A stretch of DNA of 64,000 bases from Helianthus annuus. Its lineage: Eukaryota > Streptophyta > Magnoliopsida > Asterales > Asteraceae. The stretch is taken from contig NC_035444.2 in NCBI RefSeq assembly GCF_002127325.2, positions 40,227,379 through 40,291,378 of the forward strand, read 5' to 3'. Position 1 is the stretch's first letter. Each line of letters opens with the position of its first letter. The translations under genes were made by a program, and so were the position numbers. Shown here one piece after another: positions 32,376 to 43,423 of the stretch. The notes beneath the pieces were generated by a model, which was not told where the DNA came from, searched no databases, and saw nothing but the letters and a program-made list of their open reading frames with translations.

Positions 32376-32479
32376 TGTCTGCAACTTCATCATCAACAAC
32401 TTTGAAATTACTGGCGGATTGAATGTTGTATGCTTGTGTGGTGTTCATACTTGCTTTCATCCTATCATATCCTTATTAG
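32375..32479 (+). pseudogene. small ORF interrupted at its start codon by the array
   Basis: The terminal A of the last LTR plus the TG of the target duplication recreate an ATG. From there the frame reads MSATSSSTTLKLLAD, a TGA (32420-32422), then MLYACVVFILAFILSYPY and a TAG (32477-32479). Together this is a plausible 34-residue protein with a hydrophobic C-terminal segment. The TGA would be a broken Trp codon. On the left of the array the same ATG-TCT stands at 5953-5958 behind leader-like sequence. I do not recognise the protein. Confidence 0.35.
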
Positions 32480-33310
32480 AAATGGATTATAACAAAAGGT
32501 AAAAAGAAGCTTCTACTTCAACAATGCAGAATGATGTAAGGGAAGTTGTTTGGGTTGATGAAAGTGAGTGTGTGAATCACGAGGATGATCAAGACACAAT
32601 TGCAATTGTGAAAGAGCATGATGTAGATGTAAAGGATAAAGAAGCTCAAATAAAACCTGTGAAGAAAGGATCTACAGCTATCGAAGACCATCTAAAGTTG
32701 GATAATCACTCATATGTATTAAAAAGGCATGGGATTATTATAGTTCTAACAAAGATGATTATCAATGGAAATAAGGGTCACTAGGTGTTTGCACACTTTT
32801 GTTTGTTGTTTTTTTTTTTTTTTGGTTAATTGTGTAACATGTGTTGTGTTCAATAACAAAAGTATGCTTGAATTTTCTTAGATTCTAACACAATTATGAT
32901 CATAAAGCAAGATGACAAATTCAACATAAGAAAGACATTATCTATTACATTCCACAAGAAAAAATAATTGCTCAAATTCCAGCAACATAACCATCCTAGT
33001 TGTTCAAATAGTTGTAGAAATCAACGACAACCATACTAAACAGAAACAAGGACAAACAAACTAAAGTGTTCAAACACAACAACGAAAGACACATGATATA
33101 GCTGATGAGATGAGATCGGTGATTTTGTTGGGTCCATGTTGGCCTTTGAAGTATTAGAGATCTCTTATCTTTGAATGTTTCTTTCTCAACTAGTTAGTTA
33201 TTTAGACAAATAACCGGGGAAGAAGAAATCATATGAGTTTTTTAGACAAGAACTATAGACATAACAATGATGGATTCGTGAATCTTGAATAAAATTCTTA
33301 TATTTTGTAG
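32480..33310. other. non-coding flank, start of the duplicated LYK block (copy A)
   Basis: From 32509 the sequence matches 37087 onward. An 86-codon ORF (32524-32784) is not preserved in the other copy, which is frameshifted, so I do not call it a gene. Nothing else is recognised. Confidence 0.5.
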
Positions 33311-34210
33311 TAAGTGTATAGATTTGTTTTAACAACATTGAATAGTGGATTAAGGTTTACTTGTTTTAACATTTTGAAGCTGGATTCCGAATAGATTCGA
33401 ATTCGAAACAGATTTAGAAACAACAATTTGAATTTGAACATTCAATAAAATGAGCTTATTAAAGTAAACATTCTACTTTCAGACCCTGTACAAACTAGCA
33501 TTTTTTCTGGACACCAAAAAACAAATATATAAAACTAATAAAACATCACATGACCAAAATCCTTTTGGATAACATGGCAGCACTTATGAACACGCATGCT
33601 GCATAACAAAGTGGCGATTCACTGGTTCGATGTAGGCTTCGGTTTAAACCTGGACTATGAGGACTCAAAATTATGAATAGGACCTATTGCCATATAGAAT
33701 CTTATTTGTGATCAAACTTCCTCTTAATGTCTTTCAGTTGAAACAATATTATTACACTAGTTAAAAGTTAAATAGTATCTTCTTTATCTGCCATGACTAA
33801 GAGAGCTTGAGTGTTCAAGTTCATCAGATGGATCCCAGTCTAAAGAAGAAGACAGTATCTTAGACAATGTCGCAAACACCTCCGAAACAGAAGGGCGGTC
33901 GTTTAAATCAACCGCCACACATTTGCTAGCGGTCTCTGCCATTGAATAGGCCAGTTCCACCGGATACTCACCTCTTAGCCTGCCGTCCATAAATGCAGCC
34001 AGCTTATCCCTCACATTATCCCCCCCTCGAACCATTTCTTTTACCATCTCCGACAGCAGCAGCACCTCCGCCACATTCTTCTCGTCGCCACCACCCTCTA
34101 CTGATCGACTAGCGGCTTCTTTTCCCGAAAGTAGCTCTGATATCAGAACTCCTAAACAAAATACATCCATTTTAGGGGTAATCAAGCCGTTCTCGATGTA
34201 TTCTGGTGGC
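32509..34210. repeat. segmental duplication, copy A (pairs with 37087-40411)
   Basis: The match begins at GCTTCTACTTC in both copies and continues through the LYK 3' flank into the LYK kinase coding region. Copy B differs mainly by the Harbinger insertion at 37656-39519 and a deletion relative to 32770-32900. The truncated copy A ends abruptly at 34210. Confidence 0.88.
33784..34210 (-). pseudogene. LYK copy 2, 3' kinase fragment (truncated)
   Basis: Encodes the last 133 residues of the LYK kinase domain plus the preceding PPEYIENGL. Over those residues its sequence is the same as LYK copy 3, so the duplication is recent. At 34210 homology stops in the PPEYIENG region and unrelated, transposon-like DNA begins. 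The ectodomain, transmembrane segment and N-lobe are missing. It cannot make a receptor. Confidence 0.9.
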
Positions 34211-35515
34211 TCGTGTAGTATGCGAGTTCGTAAACCAAACGAGTATGGAGGCTCGTGTAGTATGGTTTAACAAAGCCTACATACTAAAATGAAACCTAAC
34301 CTAAGTGCTTGCGACCCATTACGACCCGTTTAGGTAGCTTATGCCACCTTAACGTGTCGTTCGCGTATAACGCGTTTGGAACGCCTAACATCGTGACCAC
34401 AAGGTATAACCTCGGAAGGTTACAGCTATGGTCACCTAATGTGTTTGGTCGGATCCTAATGATCGACCAAATGGGCCGGGTTCGAAAGTATAAGCGATGG
34501 TTTAGATCGCTTACCTTACGACTCTATATAAGCACTAGATTAAAAGTGACGAGCTAAGCATGTTAGAACATGCTTAACTAAGTTTAGAAAAATAGGTTTT
34601 GCATCAAAACAAACGGCTTTGATGCTCACGATTAGTTTGGTTACAAAATATGCAAGAATGCGCATTTTAGCCTAAACTACGACTCATCACTGAGCCTAGA
34701 TAACGTGGTAATCAGTAGGTATAGTCACCATGGACTATAACCATCGTGATCACACTCACGTTATGAAGTTCCATGAACTTCGTGTTGACCATAGGCTGGT
34801 CACACAGAAAGTCAAACAAAACTTTGACTTTCGGACTCGAAAAGCGAATAAAAGAACGAAAGAACACTTACGAAGGGTCCCCGAATGCTAATCTAGATCA
34901 AAATGGCTCAGGTATTACGACGGAATGCGCATAAACGCGAAAAACGATCCAAATGACGCGACAAATGGATTTTCCTTATGCCAAACACTAAAATAAATTA
35001 TTTTAGTGCTTACATAAATTTTTGGATGTCCGGATGTATTCAGAACGTAAGTTATGCGCGAAAGTGCAAACTTGTGCACTTTTTGACACTTTTAGCCCCT
35101 GAATGATCCAAAAGTTTGTTTTAGCATACCAAACCTCTCAAAGCCTATTTCTAAGCTATGTAAAGGATATTTATGGTATGTTTAACTTATGGACATGTTC
35201 CGGAATGTTCGTTACAGTTCAAATTGGCATACTTTCGCAGTTTGTCAAGTTTAGTCCCTGTAAGCGAATTAACTTGTTTTTGCCATACCAAAGCCTTCAA
35301 AACTTATTTCTAAGTTATGTAAAGGTTATTTAAGGTATGTTAAGTATATGTTGATGTTCCAGAGTATTTGTCGCATCAAACTGAGTACGTTTACGCACCA
35401 GTTTGCGTATAATTCTCCAGAAAGCGTTGTAAAGTTTGAAATTGAACAAGAACTGGTATGTGCAAAAGATACACATATTTATACACGATCCCAAGTATGA
35501 AATACAATATTTCAT
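34211..35515. mobile_element. LTR-retrotransposon-derived sequence, probably a Gypsy LTR fragment
   Basis: There is no coding potential. GACCCGTTTAGG-type sequence, a TATA-like CTCTATATAAGC (about 34530) and two imperfect copies of an approximately 150-bp segment (35105-35215 and 35260-35365, sharing CTTATTTCTAAG and TATGTAAAGG) are typical of long plant Gypsy LTRs. A 15-bp motif GGCTCGTGTAGTATG occurs at 34208 and 34252, next to the LYK breakpoint. Ends and target duplication are not identifiable. Confidence 0.45.
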
Positions 35516-35579
35516 CGGCTTGGTATTTGTTTGATGGTCGCGGTGACACAGGTGTCACAGTTGTGGTTTTCGGACATCC

Positions 35580-36608
35580 ACATCTGACAGCTCCTTGTTT
35601 ATCTATAAAAAGGGCAACGACATGGCCTACCTCCTTTGATATGTGGATGATATTGTTCTCACTGCATCTAATGATCGTCTCTTACATCATTTTATCACAG
35701 CTATGTCTCGGGAGTTCTCTATGACTGATCTTGGCAGGTTACATAATTTCTTGGGCATTGAGGTCACACATAATTCTGGCAACCTTTTTCTCTCATAGTG
35801 TGCCTACATTCAGGATATTCTAAGTAGAGAGAAAATGGACAATTGCAAACCTTGTCGTACGCCTGCTGATACCCATTCAAAACTCAGTGCTTCGGATGGT
35901 GCACCTCTTTTAGACGGGACTTTATATCGCAGTCTTTCGGGCGCTTTGCAATACCTTACTTTTACTCGCCCGGACATCTCCTATGCTGTACAGCAAGTAT
36001 GCCTCTTTATGCATGCCCCACGGGAGCCTCATTTTGCTTATCTCAAACGCATACTTCGCTACCTCAAGGGCACTGCTGATCATGGTTTGCACTTAACCCC
36101 CTCCAAGTCGACGAATCTCACAGCTTATTCAGATGCTGATTGGGGGGGTTGCCCTGACACACGACGTTCGACGTCCGGCTACTGTGTTTTTCTCGGGGAC
36201 AATTTGGTATCTTGGTCCTCCAAACGTCAGCCCACTATCTCGCGCTCCAGTGCTGAAGCGGGATACAGAGGGGTCGCGAACACTACTGCTGAGTTATCTT
36301 GGATTCGCAACCTTCTTCTTGAGCTCCATCATCCGGTTACACAAGCATCAATTATTTACTGTGATAATATTTCTGCCATGTACTTGTCACAAAATCCGGT
36401 TCAGCATCAACGTACCAAGCACTTTGAAATTGATATCCATTTTGTCAGAGAGAAAGTTCGTCTTGGAGCTGTACGAGTTCTGCATGTTCCTACAGATTAT
36501 CAATACGCTGACATCTTCACGAAAGGTCTCCCACGTCTTCTGTTTGAACGTTTCAAGTCCAGTCTTTGCATCCGGCCGGCTACTGCTTCGACTGCGGGGG
36601 GCTATTAG
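35580..36608 (+). pseudogene. Copia pol relic: end of reverse transcriptase and RNase H
   Basis: In one frame it reads SSLFIYKKGND, then the YVDDIVLT reverse-transcriptase box, followed by the connection region and RNase H with SDADWGGCPDTRRSTSG and the C-terminal ADIFTKGLP. The frame is broken by TGA at 35637-35639 and TAG at 35796-35798; the rest (35835-36608) is open. Gag, protease and integrase are absent, so the element is 5'-truncated. It ends in a G-rich polypurine tract (about 36594-36602) before its LTR. Confidence 0.9.
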
Positions 36609-37086
36609 GGTATACGGGGCACTCTCGGTGACCCCATGCGGTGACCCAAGTCCCCGCTAGGGAACACCGCCGCCATCCCTGCGGTGAGGCAAATCGGGGA
36701 CCAAGCTCGGTGTATGTTCACCGCATGAAGGAGAGAGGAGATGGTGGGCCACCCTCATTTTCAACCAATCAATTATTTTCCTTTTTTTTTGAATAAAAAA
36801 ACAGTTCCCCCAAGAGAGGAGTGCCGCCATCAAATTGAGGGTGTGAGGGGAGTTTAAGAGGGGAGTTGACGTGGCATAACCTGATTGGGTGTGTGTAAGA
36901 GAGGGGACTCCTCTAAGAGGGGAGTGCCCCTCTCACCCTTAGCGGAATATACTATAGCATTTATTGTATTTATTGTATAGATAATCTCTCCTTGATTTAC
37001 GGAGATATAGTTTCCTAGTGCTATTGTTTCTTGTATTTATACCCAGCTTTGTATAATGAGAAATCATTGAGTTTTACCAAATAACA
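36603..37086 (+). mobile_element. Copia 3' LTR, split by a MITE
   Basis: The LTR starts TATTA just after the polypurine tract (TG decayed to TA), is interrupted by the MITE at 36608-36938, resumes at TTAGCGGAATATAC and ends TAACA at 37086, where the duplicated LYK flank begins. Without the MITE and its duplicated TTA it is only about 150 bp long. Confidence 0.7.
36608..36938. mobile_element. PIF/Harbinger MITE (331 bp) in the Copia LTR
   Basis: Ends GGGTATACGGGGCACTC and, inverted, GGGTGAGAGGGGCACTCC. Flanked by the 3-bp duplication TTA (36605-36607 and 36939-36941). Subterminal sequences (GGGAACACCGCCGCCATCC; AAGAGGGGAGTTGACGTGGC) match the full element at 37656-39519, so that element or a sibling could mobilise it. 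Confidence 0.88.
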
Positions 37087-37655
37087 GCTTCTACTTCCAC
37101 AATGCAGAATGATGCAAGGGAAGTTGTTTGGGTTGATGAAGTGAGCGTGTGAAGCACGAGGATGATCAAAACACAATTGCAGTTGTGAAAGAGCATGCTG
37201 TAGATGTGAAGGATAAACAGCTGTCGAAGACCATCTAAAGTTGGATAAAATCACTCAGACGTATTAAAAAGGCATGGGAATATGATAGTTGGATCATAAA
37301 GCAAGATGACAAATTCAACATGAGAAAGACATTGTCTAATACATTCCACAAGAAAAAATAATTGTTCAAACACCAGCAACAACCATCCTAAACAGAAACA
37401 ATGACAAACAAACTAAAGTGTTAAAACACAACAACGAAAGACACATGATATAGCTGATGAGATGAGACCGGTGATTTTGTTGGCCTCTTAAGTATTAGAG
37501 ATCTCTTATCTTTGAATGTTTCTTTCTCAACTAGTTAGTTATTTAGACAAATAACCGGGGAAGAAGAAATCATATGAGTTTTTTAGACCAAGAACTATAG
37601 ACATAACAACGATGGATTCGTGAATCTTGAATAAAATTCTTATATTTTGTAGTAA

Positions 37656-39519
37656 GGGTGAACGGGGCGTACAACGGGAAGGGGAGCGGTGACCCTATCC
37701 ACCGATCGGGAACACCGCCGCCATCCAAGCGGGGACCCGAATCGGGGAGGGTGAGCGGTGTGGAGTCACCGCGTTGAATGGCTCGATTTTCAAAAAAGGA
37801 CCGTTGGCAACGGTCAAATTTAAAAAAAAAAATTCAATTTTTTAACAATATAAATATAAACCAACCTAATCAAATTTTTTACCACACCCACCACTCTCAA
37901 ACTCACAAATCTTTCAAATACAACACAAAATGGATTCCAAGTTTCCGTTTCTTTCTCCCCTACCCGACTTTCCCGACGATGGAGATGCATCGTCAAGCGA
38001 TGGTAGCTTAATTTTCTTCCAAAATCTCATCCAACAAGCGGAGCTACTAGACACGGCATCGTCTAGTAAAAAAAAAGTAGTCCGTCGAGATCGTGAGGAA
38101 GGCCATGAGACACTCATGGCCGATTATTTTGTTGAAAATCCAAAATTTAATGCCGATACTTTTCGTCACAGATTTCGTATGTCCAAGTCTTTGTTCCTAA
38201 AAATTGTTAGTGATGTGGAAGCGTATGACGAGTGGTTTAAAGAGGGCTTAGACGGGAGAATGAAGAAAAGTTTCACGCCGTTGCAAAAGGTTACTTCGGC
38301 GATTAAACAACTTGCAACCGGTAACCCACCAGACGAAAACGACGAGTATTTAAATATGTCTGAAAGGACCTCTCGTGAGTGCCTTGAATATTTCTGCGAG
38401 ACGGTCTGTAAAAGGTATGCCGGTGAATTCTTACGTAGACCAACGAGCCACGACGTTGCGCTATTGTATCAGGCTCATAAGGAGAGGCATCACCTACCTG
38501 GTATGTTGGGTAGTCTGGATTGTACACACTTCGTCTGGAGAATGTGCCCCACAGAATTGCGTGGACAATACATGAGAGGCGATCATCAATACCCGACGGT
38601 TATGTTAGAAGCGGTGGCGTCTCAAGATTTGTGGATTTGGCATGCTTTTTGTGGCCCGGCGGGTTCACAAAACGACATCAACGTGCTGCAACAATCTCCA
38701 TTATTTCTTGCTCAACGAAACGGAACGGCGCCAAATTGTCCATTTCAAGTGAACAACCACTTATACAAACGCGGGTATTATCTTACTGATGGGATCTACC
38801 CTACCTGGTCCGTGTTTGTGAAGTCTTTTCCATATCCTCACGACCCGAATGAAAAAAAGTTCAAGAGGCAACACGAGGCCGCAAGAAAAGATGTGGAACG
38901 GGCGTTTGGTGTGTTAAATGCGAAGTGGGGAATACTAAATCGTCCAATGCGTTCGAAAACGGTGAAAAAGATAAGGTCCATCGTGTATACGTGCCTTATT
39001 TTACACAACATGATTATAAAAGACGACGGAAGGGCGATAGCACCGGTACATATTCAAGATCCTCCAGTCGAACCCGTCTTCGATGATACAGCTTATAGCG
39101 AGCTCATTGACGAAGACACGCATTGGAGACTAAAACACGATCTCGTTGAGCATCTCGGAAGTTTAGATCTACCTCACCTTGAAGTGAGTTCCGACGACGA
39201 GTAGTTTGTTTTTATATTTTTCTAGTTTGAATGTAATTTTTATTTTTCTAGTTTGAATGTAATTTTTATTTTTCTAGGTTGTTTTTTTTTTAATTTAATG
39301 AATTGTCTTTTATTTAATTTTTATTTTTATTAATATTTTTTTAATTTATAAACATGCATAATTTTACAAAAAAAAAAAAAACCCAAGTCCCCTAAGAGGG
39401 GAGTGCCGCCATCAAAATGGGGTGTTAAGGGAGTTTAAGAGGGGAGTTAACGTGGCACTAGCTGATTGGTGGTGCGTAAGAGAGAGGACTCCCCTCTTAG
39501 GGGAGTGCCCCTTACACCC
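37656..39519 (+). mobile_element. PIF/Harbinger transposon, complete (1,864 bp)
   Basis: Termini are GGGTGAACGGGGCGTAC and, inverted, GGGTGTAAGGGGCACTCC. It is flanked by TAA (37653-37655 and 39520-39522). The duplicated locus at 33301-33320 contains the same flanks with a single TAA, a direct empty-site confirmation of both ends. It carries one ORF (transposase); no Myb-like second ORF, which PIF elements usually need, is present. Confidence 0.93.
37930..39204 (+). CDS. PIF/Harbinger DDE transposase (424 aa, intact)
   Basis: Nuclease of the DDE_Tnp_4 / ALP1-like family that cuts and pastes PIF/Harbinger elements at TWA-type sites. The acidic triad is visible as D197 (in GSLDCTHF), D249 (in GSQNDINVL) and E323 (in DVERAFGVL). 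The N-terminal part (about 60-165) carries the usual helical region with SFTPLQKVTSAIKQLATG. The length is normal for the family and there is no stop or frameshift. The first ATG follows a short AT-rich leader inside the element. The C-terminus is acidic (EVSSDDE). A fully open frame plus a clean empty site means a recent insertion. Domesticated relatives exist, but location inside intact termini argues for a transposon gene. Confidence 0.95.
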   Translation: MDSKFPFLSPLPDFPDDGDASSSDGSLIFFQNLIQQAELLDTASSSKKKVVRRDREEGHETLMADYFVENPKFNADTFRHRFRMSKSLFLKIVSDVEAYDEWFKEGLDGRMKKSFTPLQKVTSAIKQLATGNPPDENDEYLNMSERTSRECLEYFCETVCKRYAGEFLRRPTSHDVALLYQAHKERHHLPGMLGSLDCTHFVWRMCPTELRGQYMRGDHQYPTVMLEAVASQDLWIWHAFCGPAGSQNDINVLQQSPLFLAQRNGTAPNCPFQVNNHLYKRGYYLTDGIYPTWSVFVKSFPYPHDPNEKKFKRQHEAARKDVERAFGVLNAKWGILNRPMRSKTVKKIRSIVYTCLILHNMIIKDDGRAIAPVHIQDPPVEPVFDDTAYSELIDEDTHWRLKHDLVEHLGSLDLPHLEVSSDDE

Positions 39520-39984
39520 TAAGTGTATAGATTTGTTTTAACAACATTGAATAGTGGATTAAGGTTTACTTGTTTTAACATTTTGAAGCTGGATTCCGAT
39601 TAGATTCGAATTCGAAACAGATTTAGAAACAACAATTTGAATTTGAACATTCAATAAAATGAGCTTATTAAAGTAAACATTCTACTTTCAGACCCTGTAC
39701 AAACTAGCATTTTTCCTGGACACCAAAAAACAAATATATAAAACATCACATGACCAAAATCCTTTTGGATAACATGGCAGCACTTATGAACACGCATGCT
39801 GCATAACAAAGTGGCTATTCACTGGTTCGATGTAGGCTTCAGTTTAAACCTGGACTATGAGGACTCAAAATTATGAATAGGACCTATTGCCATATAGAAT
39901 CTTATTTGTGATCAAACTTCCTCTTAATGTCTTTCAATTGAAACAATATTATTACACTAGTTAAAAGTTAAATAGTATCTTCTT

Positions 39985-42095
39985 TTATCTGCCATGACTA
40001 AGAGAGCTTGAGTGTTCAAGTTCATCAGATGGATCCCAGTCTAAAGAAGAAGACAGTATCTTAGACAATGTCGCAAACACCTCCGAAACAGAAGGGCGGT
40101 CATTTAAGTCAACCGCCACACATTTGCTAGCGGTCTCTGCCATGGAATAGGCCAGTTCAACCGGATACTCACCTCTTAGCCTGCCGTCCATAAATGCAGC
40201 CAGCTTATCCCTCACATTATCCCCCCCTCGAACCATTTCTTTTACCATCTCTGACAGCAGCAGCACCTCCGCCACATTCTTCTCGTCGCCACCACCCTCT
40301 ACTGATCGACTAGCGGCTTCTTTTCCCGAAAGTAGCTCTGATATCAGAACTCCTAAACAAAATACATCCATTTTAGGGGTAATCAAGCCGTTCTCGATGT
40401 ATTCCGGTGGCATGTAACCGTAAGTCCCGACAACATGTCGAGTCAACTGAAGCTTTCCATTGTCTGTTTCTTCCATACTTCTAGCGAGCCCAAAATTTGT
40501 TATTTTCGCTCGCATATGCACGTCTAACAACACATTGCTGCTCTTTAAATTTTTGTGAATGTATGGTGGAGTGATAAAATTGTGCAGATAATTCAATGCA
40601 TCAGCTATATCATGTGCAATTTGAACTCTTTGTTTCCATTCCAAAACTGAATCATATTTCGTGTTCTTGGTGGTCGAGTGCAGCCAGTCGCTAAGCGAAC
40701 GGTTGTCAGCGAACTCATAAACGAGATACGTGTTTCCCTGATGCAAACAGAATCCAGATAGTCTGGTTATGTTGGAGTGATTGATTTGTTTGAGTATGTT
40801 AATCTCGTCGGAAACATCCCTTTTCATAATCTTCACCGCCGCAGAATCCCCATTGAAAACTCCCCTATTGTCGTCAAGTACCATAATTAAAACATAAGAT
40901 TAATTTTCTTCTGTAATTAAAACATAAGATCAATAATATACAATACCTGTAGACAGATCCTTTCACTCTATTTTCTTCAGAAAAATCTCTAGTGGCCTTT
41001 TGCAGCTCCTCATACTTATAAATCGTCAATGACCCAACCGCAATTCGAACCCCTTCTGATGAAACCGACCACGAATTGTTCTCTTTCGGCGAGTGTTTCG
41101 TCAGAGGAAGACCATGCTGCTGTTGAACCTTCCTCTTTCTAACGCACCAAACAAGAACAGCGGAAAGCAAAACCATTACAAGCAACCCGGCACCTATCCC
41201 AGCCCCAATGAAAGCCCACTTGCTAGACGACCCGCCAGTGCCACCGTGGCTAGGCGCCACCGGAATCATTGGTGGAGCAGGCGGCGGTGCTGGCATTGCA
41301 GAAGTGTTGAATTTTATTCGCTCCGTTGTAAGCGGAATTAAGATCGGCGTAAACGGGAAGATAACATCATTCTCCAAGAGCCTGTTCGCATCTAAGATGC
41401 TTTGAACATCAGCACCTTCGAAAAGCCCCGCCATATATTCCACAGTGTTGCCCCATGTAATGAGAAAAGTAAGCAGATACCTATATATATTAAAGACTGT
41501 GTAATTAATTATTACTTTTGAACGCAATTACACTAGAAGATAACATGTACCTTATTCCGGCGGCTGTTTGATTAGCGGTCGGACATGCGCATCTAATCGG
41601 AACGCTGAGATTCTCACCGGCTTCTAACTCACGTAAATTGTAGGGATTATGTGTAATCATAGCTTGGCAGGTGGTGAGACCTTCGTAGGTATTATTAGCA
41701 ATGGTAAAGTAATTGTCGTCACCTTGAACAACATAGCCGGCGCTGTGCTGGTACCAGTGGCCATCAGAGCAAGAACAGTTGCTGATCGGAACCACGACGA
41801 CGGTGTCTGCGGGGATGGCGGTGGAGGTAGAGGAGAAGTTGTTGAGGGATGTGATGGCGGTGGGGTTAGAGTTCAGGAGGGTGGCGATGGTGGCGGGGGT
41901 GTTGTAGAGTGGTGGTTGTGATCGGAAAGTTATGTAGGAGAGACAGGAGGTGGGGCCGTTGCAGGTGTAGCCGAAGGCGGTGGTGGAGTTGTCGCTGCAG
42001 TCGAGTTGGGTGTTGTTGACGTAGGTTTGTTGGGAGTGGGAGGTGTGGATGAATGATAATAAGAGCACCGCTGCCGGTAACCACCGTAGTGACAT
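39985..42095 (-). CDS. LysM receptor-like pseudokinase, LYK4/LYK5 type, copy 3 (intact, 3 exons)
   Basis: Exons on the minus strand are 42095-41551, 41480-40947 and 40864-39985, giving 652 aa. Donors are AG|GTAC and AG|GTAT and acceptors AG|G; intron positions and phase are identical to copy 1, but the introns are only 70 and 82 bp. Signal peptide (about 1-22), LysM ectodomain with CSC and CAC pairs, Pro-rich stalk, transmembrane segment at about 270-294, then a kinase domain with Lys K371. The catalytic loop is HKN (463-465) and the metal site NFG (483-485), so it is a predicted pseudokinase like copy 1. Versus copy 1 there are many substitutions in the ectodomain and juxtamembrane region, consistent with separate ligand or partner specificity (inference). 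Upstream sequence at 42096-42250 resembles the copy 1 promoter region. Confidence 0.92.
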
Positions 42096-42250
42096 TGTAG
42101 AGCGTGGTTGGGAAGAAGTGGTTGTGAGTTGTGGATATTTACGATTGGAGTAAATTTGGGTTGTGGAAATGAATAATGGAATACTTGAAAATTCAATGCC
42201 TTTACAGGTTTGAGTGTTTGACGATTGCCGTATTGGAGGTGCAGGTCAAC

Positions 42251-43414
42251 GGATCATTTATCTCCAAACTAGTATGGTCCGGTTAAGATAAGATGGCCAA
42301 TGACAGCTAGGGTGTGTAATAACTGAACCGTTAATCGAAACCAAACTGAAAGTCGATAAAACTGAATCGAAATTAACCGAAACCGAATTAACCGAAAGTC
42401 GGTTAACAGATAATTTTTTTTTACCATCGGTTAACCGAAATTAACCAAACCGAAATCATTTATTTTTATTTATATATTTCTAGTTTTTGTACCTCTATTT
42501 CATGTTTTATACTTTCATTTCATTTAATAAAACCTCTATTACATTTATTTATACATTCATTTCATTTATTTAAACATCAATTCATGCATTTATACCTCCA
42601 TTTCATTTATTTATACATCCATTTCATGTATTTCTACAACTATTTCATGTATTTTGTACCTCCATTACATTTATTTCTAAGCAAAAAAAAATAGCCCTTG
42701 TTTGAATTGGTTATTAACCGAACCGAACCGAAAACCGACAAATTAACCAAATTAACCGAACCGATTAACCGATGACTTCGGTTACGGTTACGGATAATGC
42801 TAATAACCGAACCGAACCGTACCCCCCCCCCTCTAGTAATAGGGCAGTTCAATCTGAGAAATGCGATAACCTAATACAAAAATGTCGTCGCTTAAAGAAT
42901 CTTTTTGAGTCCATAGACACGATAGGTTTTTTTTTTTTCTAAAGGAGTTAAGTTTCAAAAGTTATTTACGAAAATTGCTAGTTTTAAAAGTATTTACTTA
43001 AATGATGTATTTTCTATAAAATGACATTTTGACCCTTTTCATTAAAAACTAAGATTGTCATGTCTAATGAAATAAAGATGCATTCCCACAGCTTGTGGCA
43101 AACATATTGGGCATATTGTGCCGGATGACATCCCTAATCGGGGAGAAAACGTGGTTCGCAATTTGGTTGACCGAATGATATGCAAATTGTGTGACATAAT
43201 GAAATTCAATTTGGTTACTCAAAGAGAGAGTAGTTCCCAAATTTTATTTATTTATTTATTATTTCTTTTAAAAATTGTCCATTTATACACGATACACCAT
43301 TTTAAATAATTTTGAAACTGTCCATTTTAATCAATAATTATTAAAACTACACTCTTAAAAAAAACTTCCCTAAATACATTAAACAAGTTTTATTTAATTA
43401 CTAATATTACTATA
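42251..43414. other. spacer with a degenerate hAT-like foldback repeat
   Basis: 42293-42836 is bounded by TAGGGTGTG-like and C-rich CTCTA ends and is filled with AACCGAA/TTCGGTT motifs in both orientations, the look of a common plant hAT-type MITE. No clear 8-bp duplication was found. The rest, to 43414, is AT-rich with no gene. Confidence 0.45.
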
Positions 43415-43423
43415 TATAACAAA

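Larger units (their letters stand above)
37087..40411. repeat. segmental duplication, copy B (pairs with 32509-34210)
   Basis: Same flank and LYK 3' coding region as copy A, interrupted by the Harbinger element. Copy B runs on into the complete LYK copy 3 gene, showing that copy A lost the rest of its gene. Confidence 0.88.

Noticed and set aside
32524..32784. 86-codon acidic ORF as a small gene
   Set aside because: The duplicated copy at 37.1 kb is frameshifted and no family is recognisable. It is likely chance or a relic.
36133..36660. 175-codon plus-strand ORF
   Set aside because: Alternative frame of the Copia RNase H region; the other frame carries the conserved motifs.
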